Shown here one piece after another: positions 34,127 through 43,370 of a stretch of DNA of 64,000 bases. The stretch is taken from contig NZ_JAHESF010000008.1 of the NCBI RefSeq assembly GCF_018598225.1, positions 1 through 64,000 of the forward strand. Reading direction: 5' to 3'. The DNA is from Chryseosolibacter histidinae (GTDB lineage Bacteria > Bacteroidota > Bacteroidia > Cytophagales > Cyclobacteriaceae). How positions within the stretch are numbered: position 1 is the first letter of the stretch; each line of letters starts with the position of its first letter. Position numbers and translations under genes: made by a program. Under the pieces are notes generated by a model. It worked only from the letters and a program-made list of their open reading frames with translations. It was not told the origin of the DNA and did not search any database.

Positions 34127-35992
34127 TCAGAATCCGGGATTCTGCACCAGCTTACTGTTCCTGTTCATTTCATCGCGATGGATCGGCAGGAAATACATCT
34201 TGTCGAGCCACAGGCGATTTTCAATTCCAGGATCGATATCGAACACTTCATACTTGTACAGGTAGCTCGTTGGATCATATTTGTAGAGCTTCACATCCTT
34301 GCCCGGCAACAGCGTGGCGGTAATGTTGATCCTTCGCGCTTTTTTACCCAACGTTTCCGATGCGATCATCCACCGTCGTGCATCGTGATAACGTTGCTCT
34401 TCATACACCATCTCCACGCGACGTTCATTCCTGTAACGTTGCCGCAGGGCATCACCGGCATCCACAACGGCGGGCATACCTGCACGGAACCGGATCTTGT
34501 TCAGCCATGTTCTGGCTTCGTTTTCCTGCCCCAGCTCTATCGAAGCTTCCACATAGTTGAGCACTGCTTCTGTGTAACGGAACACCGGCCACGGAATTTG
34601 CTGCCAGGTGTTCTGGTCTACCACAGCAGGATTGGGATCGATGAACTTACGGGTATAGTAACCTGTACGTGTCCCGTTCCAGTCTTCAACAGAGCTTTGA
34701 CGGGTGTCGAGGCCGAAATAAGCGCGTTTGGCTCCGGTGTTGTCGATTATTTCGTATTGCCCGGTCTGGATCTGGTTTGCCGGATCTTTAGCGGCAACGT
34801 CGGCGGGGCGCGGTTTCCAGGTGGCGCCATCGTAAAGAATGGTGGCAGCGAGGCGCGGATCCCTGTTGTTGTAAGGTGCTGCTGCCTGTGCCGGGTTGTT
34901 CCAGTCGAACCGGGTTCCATCCATCATCTCATAATCATCCACAAGGTTCTGGATCGGCGCATTACCTGCCCAGTTGTGATAACCATTCGGGCCATTGAAC
35001 AATCCCTGCCTTCCGCCATTCTCCGGTTTGGAGTTAATGAAATAACGCGCGAAGATGAGCTCATTCTCACCGCTGTTCCGCGCCAGCGAAATGTTCATGT
35101 AATTGTTTGTTCCCTCCGCCGGGGTTGCCGGAGCTGCGAGGCCGAGCGCATAGCCGAAACCAGGCAGGTCTAAAACAGCTTTCGCAGCAGCCTGCGCTTT
35201 CTGCCACCGCTCCATACGCGTGCCGGAAGTGTAACCCAGCAATGCGGCATTGCCAGCACTGGCGAAGTCTGCCAGCAGTGTTGATTTGGCTGTAGCAGTA
35301 GGCACATCGTGGAGATCGCTTGCAGCATATAACAGGATGCGCGACTTGAGCGCCAGCGCGGCGGCTTTTGTGGCACGGCCACTCACCATGGTTCTTCCTT
35401 CGAGCAACGCAGCCGCAGCATCGGCATCGGCCACAATGAAGTTAACACACTCTTCAAAGGTGTTCCGCGCAATGGAATAGTCAGGCTGATCGAGCTCATA
35501 AGAGGTGCTCACCAGCGGAACAGCACCGTAATAGCGCACCAGCTGATGATAGAAATATGCCCTCATAAAAAGCGCTTCACCTTTCAGGCGGGCCACCAGT
35601 GCTTCATCGTTGAATTGTGGTGTCTCCAGGTTTTTGAGCGCGAGGTTGCAGGCACGGATGCGCGCATACATGTTTCCCCAGGCGATGGTGTTATTGATCC
35701 ATCCCGGATCGGCTGGATTGGAACGCGATTCGGTGATGGTATTGATGCCCCTGCCCGGGTGTGTAAAGATCGCTTCATCTGTCAGCGACGCCAGCATCTG
35801 CTCATCGAAGCCACCGTTGCCGAGACCGCCATAGATCTCTGTAACAAATGCATCGGCAAGGCCCGGGTCTCTCCATACTTCTTCACTCAGCACTTCCGTA
35901 AGCGGCTTGGTATTGACAAAGTCGTCGTTACAACCGGAAACGGTGAACAAAGCGATGATAACACTGAATGATATTACTTTTATCTTATTCAT
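34127..35992 (-). CDS. RagB/SusD-family outer-membrane lipoprotein
   Basis: 621 residues, start MNKIKVISFSVIIALFTVSG; the lipobox ends VSGC. SusD proteins sit on top of the SusC barrel and capture nutrients. The N-terminal part has the SusD motif FVNTKPLTEVLSEEVW and TPR-like helices. The middle contains ALALKSRILLYAASDL. The C-terminal half has the typical WPVFRYTEAVLNYVEA, LNKIRFRAGMP and RRVEMVYEEQRYHDARRW. Paired with the SusC gene 19 bases upstream. The ligand (glycan or peptide) cannot be told. Confidence 0.94.
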   Translation of the reverse strand: MNKIKVISFSVIIALFTVSGCNDDFVNTKPLTEVLSEEVWRDPGLADAFVTEIYGGLGNGGFDEQMLASLTDEAIFTHPGRGINTITESRSNPADPGWINNTIAWGNMYARIRACNLALKNLETPQFNDEALVARLKGEALFMRAYFYHQLVRYYGAVPLVSTSYELDQPDYSIARNTFEECVNFIVADADAAAALLEGRTMVSGRATKAAALALKSRILLYAASDLHDVPTATAKSTLLADFASAGNAALLGYTSGTRMERWQKAQAAAKAVLDLPGFGYALGLAAPATPAEGTNNYMNISLARNSGENELIFARYFINSKPENGGRQGLFNGPNGYHNWAGNAPIQNLVDDYEMMDGTRFDWNNPAQAAAPYNNRDPRLAATILYDGATWKPRPADVAAKDPANQIQTGQYEIIDNTGAKRAYFGLDTRQSSVEDWNGTRTGYYTRKFIDPNPAVVDQNTWQQIPWPVFRYTEAVLNYVEASIELGQENEARTWLNKIRFRAGMPAVVDAGDALRQRYRNERRVEMVYEEQRYHDARRWMIASETLGKKARRINITATLLPGKDVKLYKYDPTSYLYKYEVFDIDPGIENRLWLDKMYFLPIHRDEMNRNSKLVQNPGF

Positions 35993-36011
35993 ATTCTTCA
36001 TGGCTTGGTTG

Positions 36012-39000
36012 TTAAAATGTTACACTTACGCCTGCATTGATCACCCTGGCCTGCGGATAATACTGGCCTGAAGGGTTGGCATTCTCAGGATCGTAGAGAT
36101 CAAGCTTATCGAAAGTGAGCAGGTTCAGTGCGTTGGCATAAATCCTGAGGCTGCTCACGCCGGCCCGCTTGAGAAGCACCGCCGGGATACTGTAACCCAG
36201 CTCGATGTTCTTGAGACGGATGTAGTCTGTGTCCCTCAGCCAGTACGTGTTGTTACTTGAGAAATACTGGTTGCCACGGTCAGCGATCCGGGGATGGGTG
36301 CTGCTGGGTTTTTCCACCGTCCAGCGATTGACATACATATCTTCAAGATAATTGCCAATGCTTCCCATTTCACCCACGCCGATGTATACCTGCGCCCCTG
36401 CTGCGCCCTGGAACAGAATGCTCAGGTCGAAGTTCTTATAAGTGGCGCCGATATTAAGACCGCCCTGGAAAGTGGGAACATTGTTCTTGTCGTTCCGTAC
36501 CCTGTCGTCAGGGTTGATCACTCCATCCTTGTTGTAGTCCTTGTACTTCATGTCACCAGGACGAAGTGTATTGGTGATGGCGGAGTAATCGAGCGTGTTG
36601 GCATCGATTTCTGACTGGTCTTTGAAAACACCGTCATAGATGTAAGCCTGATACGTGTACATGGGTCTGCCCGTGGTTCTTTGCCACTCCGGTGCGCCGG
36701 GAGCTTCGTCCCAGAAGAGTATTTTGTTTTTAGAAAATCCTCCGTTGACGCTGACATTCAGGGCCAGGTCTCCCACCTGTGCATGATAACCCACCAGGAA
36801 ATCAACACCCCTGTTGGCGAGCTCTCCGAGGTTCTGCGGTGGCAGGGTCATACCCGTGGTCTGTGGAATGGAACCGAACTTGGGCCACAGGATATTGGTG
36901 CGCTTGTTGTAAAAATAATCCAGCTCGAAGTTGAATTTTCCCTGCATCAGCTGGCCTTCAAGACCCACGTTGAAGTTATTGGCCACCTCCCAGGTAATGG
37001 AAGTATTCGGCACGCGGGCTTCATACAACGTAAGCACTTCCTGTCCGCCGACGATGTAACTGCGGAATCCATTGGTGGAGAGGTACTGATACTCCATCAA
37101 AGGTTCATCGCTATCGATCACACCGTTGGCATTCCTGTCGTAAAAGATCTGGTCGTTACCCATCTGTCCATAAGAAGCGCGCAGCTTCAGGTAGTTCACG
37201 ACGCCGATGTTATTCTTGAAGAAGTCTTCTTCGGAGATCTGCCATCCGGCCATAATACCGGGAAAGAAACCGTACCGTGTATTTTCGGGGAACATGTACG
37301 ATCCGTCGTAACGCCAGAGAAATTCTGCGAGGTATTTTTCCTTGAAGTTATAAGCCACACGACCGAAGTAGTTCAGGCGGGCACGTTCCCATGCGCCACC
37401 GGTAGCATTTTTCTCAGGGTTACCACCGCCTGCGATCTCATCGATGGCATCGGAGATGAAGAACCTTCGGTATGCGCCGAAGCTGGAGTTCTCAATGGTT
37501 TCGCGGTTGGTACCGGCGAGGAAGGTGAGCGCATGATCGCCGAATTTGCGTTCATAGGTGAGCAAGCCACCGAGCAGGATGTTTAGCTGATCTTCATTGC
37601 CTTGTGTGAGGCGAGGCTCCGAAGGGCCACGCTTGCCACGCACCAGCGCGGGCGTAACACCGTCAGCTTCGTAAGATGTTTTGTCCCACGTATAGAGGTA
37701 CCAGGGCGTTTCCCATTTTTTAGTTTGTTTGATGTATTTGTCCACGGAAGCAGTGCCCGTGAATTTCAAACCTTTCACCCCGGGAATGGAGATCTCGATG
37801 GAGCCGTTCGACTGCAGGTAATACCGTGTGTCTTTGTCATAACCTGTTTCGTTGGTAGTGATCACCACCGGGTTCTCACCGTTCTCGATGTCAGGTCCAG
37901 GCATTCCGTTGGGCCAGTAAGCAGGTTGTGTCGGGATGCCCCGCATCTGCATGCGGAAGATGGCGCCGGCACTGCGCGTAGGGAAGAAACGGTTCTCCTG
38001 GCGCGCCAGCACACCGATGCTCGTCTTGATGTACTGATTGATATTTCCATCGAGGTTGATGCGCAGATCGTACTGCTTGTACCCGGTGGCCGAGTTCTTG
38101 TAATAAGCATCCTGGTTGCGATAGGAGAGTGACGACAGGTATTTGAAGTTGTCGCTGCCACCGTTGAGCTGAAGGTTGTGTACAGACTGTGGTGACCATG
38201 TTTTTAGCGTAGCCCCATACCAGTCGGTGTTGGGATGTCCCCAGGGGTCGGACCCGTCACGGAATTTCTGAAAATCGTCGGGCTTGTAAGGTGCCGCTAC
38301 CACCGATCCATTGGGACGGGTGTAACTTCCCGTTGCTTTGAATGCCTGCGTTGCCGCAGACCACTCGTTTACCGGAAGGTTGAATACTTCCAGCTCATTG
38401 CGCATCTCTCCATACTGCACGGCGTTGGCCAGCTTGGGAATGCGTGTCGGCTGCGCCCATCCCTGGTTGTAAGAATACGTGAGCTCCGGTTTGCCCGACT
38501 TGCCACGTTTGGTGGTAACGAGTATAACACCGTTTGCCGCGCGCGCACCGTAGATCGCTGCAGAAGCATCTTTCAAAACTGAGATGGTCTCGATGTCGGC
38601 GGGGTTCAACCTTGCGATGCCACCCGGACGTGCCGGTAGACCATCGATCACGATCAGCGCTTCGGTGCTTCCCAGTGAATTGGAGCCACGGATCCTGATG
38701 CCGGAGCCGTCATAACCAGGCTCACCACTGCGGTTCACAGCAATCACACCCGGCATCCGTCCGGCAATGGAGTTGGTGAGGTTCACCGCCGGCGATTTCA
38801 CCAGCTCGGTTCCTTTCACCATGGCTACTGCACCTGTAACGGTTTCTTTCTTCTGTTCACCGTAACCTACTACAACCACTTCTGCCAGAGTCTTGGTGTC
38901 GGGCGGAAGGGTTACATCGATGGTGGATTGATTGTTCACCGGCATTTCCTGTGTGGTGTAGCCGATGAAAGAGAATACGAGAATGGAGCTCTGACCACTC

Positions 39001-39536
39001 ACCAGCAGGTTGTATTTTCCGTCGGTGTCGGTAGCGGTTCCATTGGTGGTTCCTTTTTCGATCACGTTTACACCCGGTATGGGGTTGCCGGCTTCATCAG
39101 CAACTCTTCCGCTTACCTGAACTCCCTGGAACACGGCCGGCGGCGGAGTGTCATCTTCTTCTTCGATAAACACAGGTGTTTCTTTCAGCACGATCTGTTT
39201 TCCGATCACTTCATAACGAACAGATTCATCAAACAGCTGTGATAAGACATCGCCCAGCCGGAGCTCGCGGGCATTGAGGTTTACGTTCGCGATGTTCTTT
39301 AGTACCCTGGGGCGATACGTGAAGTTAACACCGGCGCTCCGCTCGAGCACGAGCAGAACATCCTTCACCTTCGCATTCTCCACCTTCAATGTGATCTTGC
39401 GTTCAAGAACCCCCTGCCCGCTCGAATCCAAGGCATATCCAAACACCAGGGTACAGGAGGTAATCAACATTTGAATCAGCGTGATTTTCATAATAAATAG
39501 CAGTGTCCTGCTATTAGGTTTAGGTTTAATCTTCAT
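36012..39536 (-). CDS. SusC/RagA TonB-dependent outer-membrane transporter with STN domain
   Basis: 1174 residues from MKIKPKPNSRTLLFIMKITL. A signal peptide is followed by an STN (secretin/TonB N-terminal) domain at about 50-110 (LKVENAKVKDVLLVLERSAG), then a carboxypeptidase-like beta domain at about 140-220 (VSGRVADEAGNPIPGVNVIE), and the SusC box EVVVVGYGEQKKETVTGAVA. The plug holds IVIDGLPARPGGIARLNPAD, and the barrel runs to the C-terminal aromatic residue (INAGVSVTF). The STN domain implies signalling to the adjacent FecR/ECF pair. Transport is energised by TonB. An ATG 45 bases further in is a less likely start. Confidence 0.95.
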   Translation of the reverse strand: MKIKPKPNSRTLLFIMKITLIQMLITSCTLVFGYALDSSGQGVLERKITLKVENAKVKDVLLVLERSAGVNFTYRPRVLKNIANVNLNARELRLGDVLSQLFDESVRYEVIGKQIVLKETPVFIEEEDDTPPPAVFQGVQVSGRVADEAGNPIPGVNVIEKGTTNGTATDTDGKYNLLVSGQSSILVFSFIGYTTQEMPVNNQSTIDVTLPPDTKTLAEVVVVGYGEQKKETVTGAVAMVKGTELVKSPAVNLTNSIAGRMPGVIAVNRSGEPGYDGSGIRIRGSNSLGSTEALIVIDGLPARPGGIARLNPADIETISVLKDASAAIYGARAANGVILVTTKRGKSGKPELTYSYNQGWAQPTRIPKLANAVQYGEMRNELEVFNLPVNEWSAATQAFKATGSYTRPNGSVVAAPYKPDDFQKFRDGSDPWGHPNTDWYGATLKTWSPQSVHNLQLNGGSDNFKYLSSLSYRNQDAYYKNSATGYKQYDLRINLDGNINQYIKTSIGVLARQENRFFPTRSAGAIFRMQMRGIPTQPAYWPNGMPGPDIENGENPVVITTNETGYDKDTRYYLQSNGSIEISIPGVKGLKFTGTASVDKYIKQTKKWETPWYLYTWDKTSYEADGVTPALVRGKRGPSEPRLTQGNEDQLNILLGGLLTYERKFGDHALTFLAGTNRETIENSSFGAYRRFFISDAIDEIAGGGNPEKNATGGAWERARLNYFGRVAYNFKEKYLAEFLWRYDGSYMFPENTRYGFFPGIMAGWQISEEDFFKNNIGVVNYLKLRASYGQMGNDQIFYDRNANGVIDSDEPLMEYQYLSTNGFRSYIVGGQEVLTLYEARVPNTSITWEVANNFNVGLEGQLMQGKFNFELDYFYNKRTNILWPKFGSIPQTTGMTLPPQNLGELANRGVDFLVGYHAQVGDLALNVSVNGGFSKNKILFWDEAPGAPEWQRTTGRPMYTYQAYIYDGVFKDQSEIDANTLDYSAITNTLRPGDMKYKDYNKDGVINPDDRVRNDKNNVPTFQGGLNIGATYKNFDLSILFQGAAGAQVYIGVGEMGSIGNYLEDMYVNRWTVEKPSSTHPRIADRGNQYFSSNNTYWLRDTDYIRLKNIELGYSIPAVLLKRAGVSSLRIYANALNLLTFDKLDLYDPENANPSGQYYPQARVINAGVSVTF

Positions 39537-39579
39537 AAATTGATAATGTTTTTGTTTTGACAAAACGGACAAAAACTTG

Positions 39580-39605
39580 GTGCTGTCCCGGGTTTCCCGG
39601 GGCAC
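39580..39605 (-). promoter_or_regulatory. GC-rich hairpin ahead of susC (possible attenuator)
   Basis: cccggg-ttt-cccggg, extended by gtgc/gcac with a 3-base bulge, lies about 44 bases before the susC start. On the minus strand it is followed by CCAAGTTTTTGTCC, so it could end transcripts coming from fecR. A second 12-bp stem (39613-39643, gggccgatgatg/catcattggccc) lies just upstream. The remainder of this 183-base gap carries no gene. Confidence 0.55.
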
Positions 39606-39719
39606 GCATGACGGGCCGATGATGGTACCAGCATCATTGGCCCTTTTAGTTGGGTTTTGATTGATTGGGTATGGTTATGTCATAGGCAAAAATGGTTTGG
39701 GTTAATTGGGTTTATCATT

Positions 39720-40745
39720 TTACAAACAGCCGTGACTCCTGATGGTAATGCCAGCGTCTGTTTCAACATATTCAGCTCCGATAGCCCTGCAGATGATCTC
39801 GATGCGCTCGTAAAAACCTTCGTCAGACATCGACGTTGTGAGCGTGCAGTTCTTCAGCTGCGACTCATCAAAAGTTATATCAACACCATAGTTCTCTTCC
39901 AGCACCGCAAAGATCTTCGACACAGGCACGCCATCGTATTGCATCTCAAACAGCGTAGGTTCAGGCAATATGATCTCCGGCATTTCAACCACCTGCTTGC
40001 GAACCTGGTCTTTCTGGCGATTGTAAACCACCTGGTAATTGGGCGTGAGGATCACCTCGGGCTGGGTCTGCTTCACATCACCTTTGCCTTCAGCATCGTC
40101 CATGTTTGTGTATACCGATACCTTGCCCGTCTTCACCGCCACGGTAACTTCCTGATCATTGGCATACGCCCTGATGTTAAAACTTGTGCCCAGAACTTTT
40201 GTGACCACTTCGTTGGAATAGACCAGAAACGGGCGCGTTGCATCTTTCTGCACCTGGAAAAAAGCTTCACCCGAAAGATATACCTCGCGTTTATCGCCAC
40301 TGAAGTTCTCGGAAAAACGCAGCTCGCTGCCGGGCTTCAGGGTAACGATGCTTTCGTCAGGCAGGCGCACCTCACGGGGTGTGTCTCCGGTGTTGGCTTC
40401 AAAAGAAAGAGAATGGTTTTGTGCCACCCAGCGGTCTGCCGGCGTAGCTTGCTGTGATGTGCTCTTTTTTCCGGAGGTGAGGTAGAGGCCGACGGCAGCA
40501 ACGGCCAGCACTAAAAATGTTGCGGCGGCACCTACCACGTAGAAGAAAAGACTGCGCTTTGGGGGAGACTGGGGCCGGATCTTAGACCAGAGCCTGGCTT
40601 CCATTTCGGGTGAGACCGTTTCTTTCTGCCACTGACCTTTTGCGCCGATGTTCTCATACCACTCCAGGATGATCTTTTCTTCTGCAGCGTCACATTCACC
40701 TTTGGAATATTTGTCTAGAAGTTTTTTGAATTCTTGGGGTTCCAT
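39720..40745 (-). CDS. FecR-family anti-sigma factor
   Basis: 341 residues starting MEPQEFKKLLDKYSKGECD. The cytoplasmic N-terminal helical part binds the sigma factor. One TM helix is at about 82-104 (FYVVGAAATFLVLAVAAVGL). The periplasmic FecR domain follows (LPDESIVTLKPGSELRFSEN), with the typical AFFQVQKDATRPFLVYSNEV and TSFNIRAYANDQEVTVAVKT. The C-terminal DUF4974-like domain ends the protein (VPVSKIFAVLEENYGVDITF). It receives the signal from the STN domain of the SusC protein next door and releases the ECF sigma. Confidence 0.94.
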   Translation of the reverse strand: MEPQEFKKLLDKYSKGECDAAEEKIILEWYENIGAKGQWQKETVSPEMEARLWSKIRPQSPPKRSLFFYVVGAAATFLVLAVAAVGLYLTSGKKSTSQQATPADRWVAQNHSLSFEANTGDTPREVRLPDESIVTLKPGSELRFSENFSGDKREVYLSGEAFFQVQKDATRPFLVYSNEVVTKVLGTSFNIRAYANDQEVTVAVKTGKVSVYTNMDDAEGKGDVKQTQPEVILTPNYQVVYNRQKDQVRKQVVEMPEIILPEPTLFEMQYDGVPVSKIFAVLEENYGVDITFDESQLKNCTLTTSMSDEGFYERIEIICRAIGAEYVETDAGITIRSHGCL

Positions 40746-40827
40746 ACCCAGAAGACACACAACTCCGGAGCATCCCTAAAGGGAGCAAAGGGATTTTTGC
40801 TGGATTTTTGAAATAAAGTAAGGTCCC

Positions 40828-41403
40828 TCAGAAAAAAAACGGCAGAAACAGCACCATGAAGTCTTTCAGGTGCACGCGAAGCTTGCGCAGCGACTGGGTA
40901 AGGTGATATTCGATGGCTTTTTCAGAGAGGTGCAGCAGGTCAGCGATCTCGGCATTTGAGCGGCCTTCGATGCGGCTCAGTTTGAACACCTTACGGGATT
41001 TTTCGGGCAGCCGGTTCACGGCCTCTTCTACAGCGTTGTTGAGATCGCCGAACTCAACTTCTTCGTGGGTCACATTCCGGTATTCCGGGATGAAGGTTTT
41101 ATAATACGTCCAGTATTTCTCATGCGTGATCCTGTTCCTCACCAAGTTAATGACATGATTTCGCACGGCCGTGTTAAGATAAAATGTGAGGTTGGTGATG
41201 AGCAGTGTTTCGCGTTTCTCCCAAAGTGAAGAAAAGATGTGCTGAATGATCTCTTCCGCTTCGTCGTGCGACTGAACTTTTGTTTTTGCAAGGACATATA
41301 ACCGGTGCCAGTGGAGCCGGAAAATTCGTTCAAAAGCTTCTGCATCTCCCTGACGCAGCTTCTCCAGTAACATCTGTTCGTTATGATCGGCCTGGTGTTG
41401 CAT
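40828..41403 (-). CDS. ECF RNA polymerase sigma factor (FecI-like)
   Basis: 191 residues. Region 2 reads AFERIFRLHWHRLYVLAKTK and AEEIIQHIFSSLWEKRETL; region 4 reads LPEKSRKVFKLSRIEGRSNA then EIADLLHLSEKAIEYHLTQS. It has no region 3 and no anti-sigma-binding extension. It is the first gene of the ECF-FecR-SusC-SusD set on the minus strand, 82 bases ahead of fecR. It should direct transcription of the susCD pair when the outer-membrane receptor is loaded. Confidence 0.94.
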   Translation of the reverse strand: MQHQADHNEQMLLEKLRQGDAEAFERIFRLHWHRLYVLAKTKVQSHDEAEEIIQHIFSSLWEKRETLLITNLTFYLNTAVRNHVINLVRNRITHEKYWTYYKTFIPEYRNVTHEEVEFGDLNNAVEEAVNRLPEKSRKVFKLSRIEGRSNAEIADLLHLSEKAIEYHLTQSLRKLRVHLKDFMVLFLPFFF

Positions 41404-41570
41404 GTTGTACTGCTATCACAATTTAAAAGAATTTTACCACAATCGTTTGCGCATTTTTCAAAAAATTTGAAATGATGATGACGCAGGGCAGCACAGTGGC
41501 AGATGCCTGAGTGAATTAAGTGTGAAAACAACTTTTATTCCGGTGAATAACTTTTACAGCCGTTGAAACA

Positions 41571-41740
41571 GTCCACGGCCCACGGTCGACAATCGATAGT
41601 AGCGCACCATGATTCTACAAATTGCACTTCGACCCACGTGCCTCGTGCTTTCCGCGAGTAGGCAATAAGCAAAGCACAGTCAGGTAAATTAGGTATCAGC
41701 ACCACCCGGCCGTGGACTGTCGACTGTGGTCTGTGGACTC
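41571..41740. repeat. Intergenic inverted-arm element (GTCCACGG word)
   Basis: gtccacggcccacggtcgac at the left is inverted relative to ccgtggactgtcgactgtgg then tctgtggactc at the right, with about 110 bases between. The arms repeat gtccac/gtcgac words. It fills most of the 340-base gap between the sigma gene promoter region and the dinB stop. The remaining bases (41404-41570) are AT-rich leader of the sigma gene with no clear feature. Confidence 0.65.
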
Positions 41741-41743
41741 ATA

Positions 41744-42829
41744 TTACAATTCAAGTCTGAGCTGATCGGAATCATCATCAGTTCTCACCCGGAGGCCTTC
41801 GAAGTTGGAAAGTGAAACGCCGAGGAGGCGGATCTTGCTGTCAACGGGGTCGGTGGCTTCCAGCAACTGCTTCGCGGTAGCGATGATCGTTTCCAGATCA
41901 CCCACTGGCTGTGCGAAAGACTGGCTGCGCGTTACGATCCTGAAATCATGATATTTGATCTTCAGTGTTACGGTGCGGCCTTTCAATCCGTAACGTTCGA
42001 GACGTTCATGAAGAATTGTTGCGATGCGCTCGATCTGGTCATGCATTTCTTCCAGCGCAACGAGGTCGTAGGGAAAAGTATCTTCGGCGCCCACGGATTT
42101 CGTTTCACGGTTGGGCTGCACTTCGCGGTCATCGATGCCCCGCACGATCTTATAAAAGAAACGGCCCGTTTTACCGAAGTGTTTTATCAATTCCGCCACC
42201 GTGAGCTTCTTCAGGTCGGCACCGGTATGCAGTCCCATCTTTTTCATCTTCTCGGCCGTTACCTTGCCTACGCCGTGAAATTTCTCCACGGGCAGGCGCT
42301 CCATAAAACGTTCGATGCGCGAGGGCCCGATAAAGGTGAGGCCATCGGGTTTGTTCATGTCTGACGCGATCTTTGCCACAAACTTGTTTACGGATACGCC
42401 TGCCGAAGCTGTGAGCTGCAGCTCATCGCGGATAGCCTGGCGGATAAGCTTGGCGATCTCGATGGCCGATCCGATGTTCTGTTTGTCTTCCGTGACATCG
42501 AGGTATGCTTCATCCAGCGAAAGCGGCTCGATCAGGTCTGTGTAACGTTGAAAGATCTCCCTGATCTTACGGGAGACCTCTTTGTAAACATCGAAGCGCG
42601 GCCTTACAAAGATCAGGTCGGCACAAAGCTGCTGCGCTTTTTTTGATGGCATGGCAGAGCGCACGCCGAATTTGCGGGCCTCATAACTCGCCGTTGCCAC
42701 CACACCACCCCTACCGTCGGGCGATCCACCTACAGCGATGGGCTTGCCGCGATACTGCGGGTGATCACGCTGTTCGATGGAAGCATAAAAGGCATCCATG
42801 TCGATATGGATGATCTTCCTTCTGCGCAT
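41744..42829 (-). CDS. dinB: DNA polymerase IV (Y family)
   Basis: 361 residues from MRRRKIIHIDMDAFYASIEQ; an ATG 24 bases upstream is also possible. The catalytic carboxylates are in HIDMDAFYASIEQ and SLDEAYLDVTEDK. The palm and finger signature YEARKFGVRSAMPSKKAQQL is typical. The thumb HhH region reads VEKFHGVGKVTAEKMKKMG and the little finger domain follows. It carries out error-prone bypass synthesis across lesions. No beta-clamp motif is obvious at the C-terminus (LRVRTDDDSDQLRLEL). Confidence 0.95.
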   Translation of the reverse strand: MRRRKIIHIDMDAFYASIEQRDHPQYRGKPIAVGGSPDGRGGVVATASYEARKFGVRSAMPSKKAQQLCADLIFVRPRFDVYKEVSRKIREIFQRYTDLIEPLSLDEAYLDVTEDKQNIGSAIEIAKLIRQAIRDELQLTASAGVSVNKFVAKIASDMNKPDGLTFIGPSRIERFMERLPVEKFHGVGKVTAEKMKKMGLHTGADLKKLTVAELIKHFGKTGRFFYKIVRGIDDREVQPNRETKSVGAEDTFPYDLVALEEMHDQIERIATILHERLERYGLKGRTVTLKIKYHDFRIVTRSQSFAQPVGDLETIIATAKQLLEATDPVDSKIRLLGVSLSNFEGLRVRTDDDSDQLRLEL

Positions 42830-42907
42830 AACGGTTTCGTCATGTGATTTCACACAAGATGCCAGCTGATTTCGATGTTACCTGCAACCGTTCCTCCTTT
42901 GATTCGC

Positions 42908-43204
42908 TTAAGATCTGTTTCTCAGAATGTTTTGCACCAGCAAAAGAAGCCCGATGGCAAAGCAAAGCCCCCCAACCATACCAATGGTGGCTATAATCGA
43001 GATGTACGATTCGTACCATGCTGAACCGTATGTCTCGAACAGCCAGGGCAGTGCAACCGAATAAAAGACAGAAGATATCAATCCGATAGTGGCCCCGATC
43101 AGCAGCAGCACTGCTTCGGTTGTAGAACGTTTGGCGGCATACATCGCTACGGCGATCACGACAATGATCTGGGGAATGGTTCCTAAAATTCCGATAAGTC
43201 TCAT
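42908..43204 (-). CDS. Small membrane protein with three TM helices, unknown
   Basis: 98 residues. Hydrophobic segments at about 5-22, 33-58 and 68-92, with few charged residues between them and a short basic tail (NILRNRS). No family is recognised. It is followed by dinB on the same strand, 54 bases away. The first ATG of the frame is taken as the start. Confidence 0.65.
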   Translation of the reverse strand: MRLIGILGTIPQIIVVIAVAMYAAKRSTTEAVLLLIGATIGLISSVFYSVALPWLFETYGSAWYESYISIIATIGMVGGLCFAIGLLLLVQNILRNRS

Positions 43205-43370
43205 TGGACAGGGTAGTAAGAATTTATAATTTTCTCCAGCTACAAAACTGGCAACACAAATGTAACTAATGTGTACTATTGATGTGGCGTTTTTCTACAA
43301 GTAGATCGTCTTCGTCGATCGTTTCAGGACAGGGGTTTTGATGCTACTTATTTACAAACTAACTTGAGCT

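Noticed and set aside
34082-35173. Plus-strand frame of 363 codons opposite susD
   Set aside because: It is an antisense shadow of a well-supported SusD gene.
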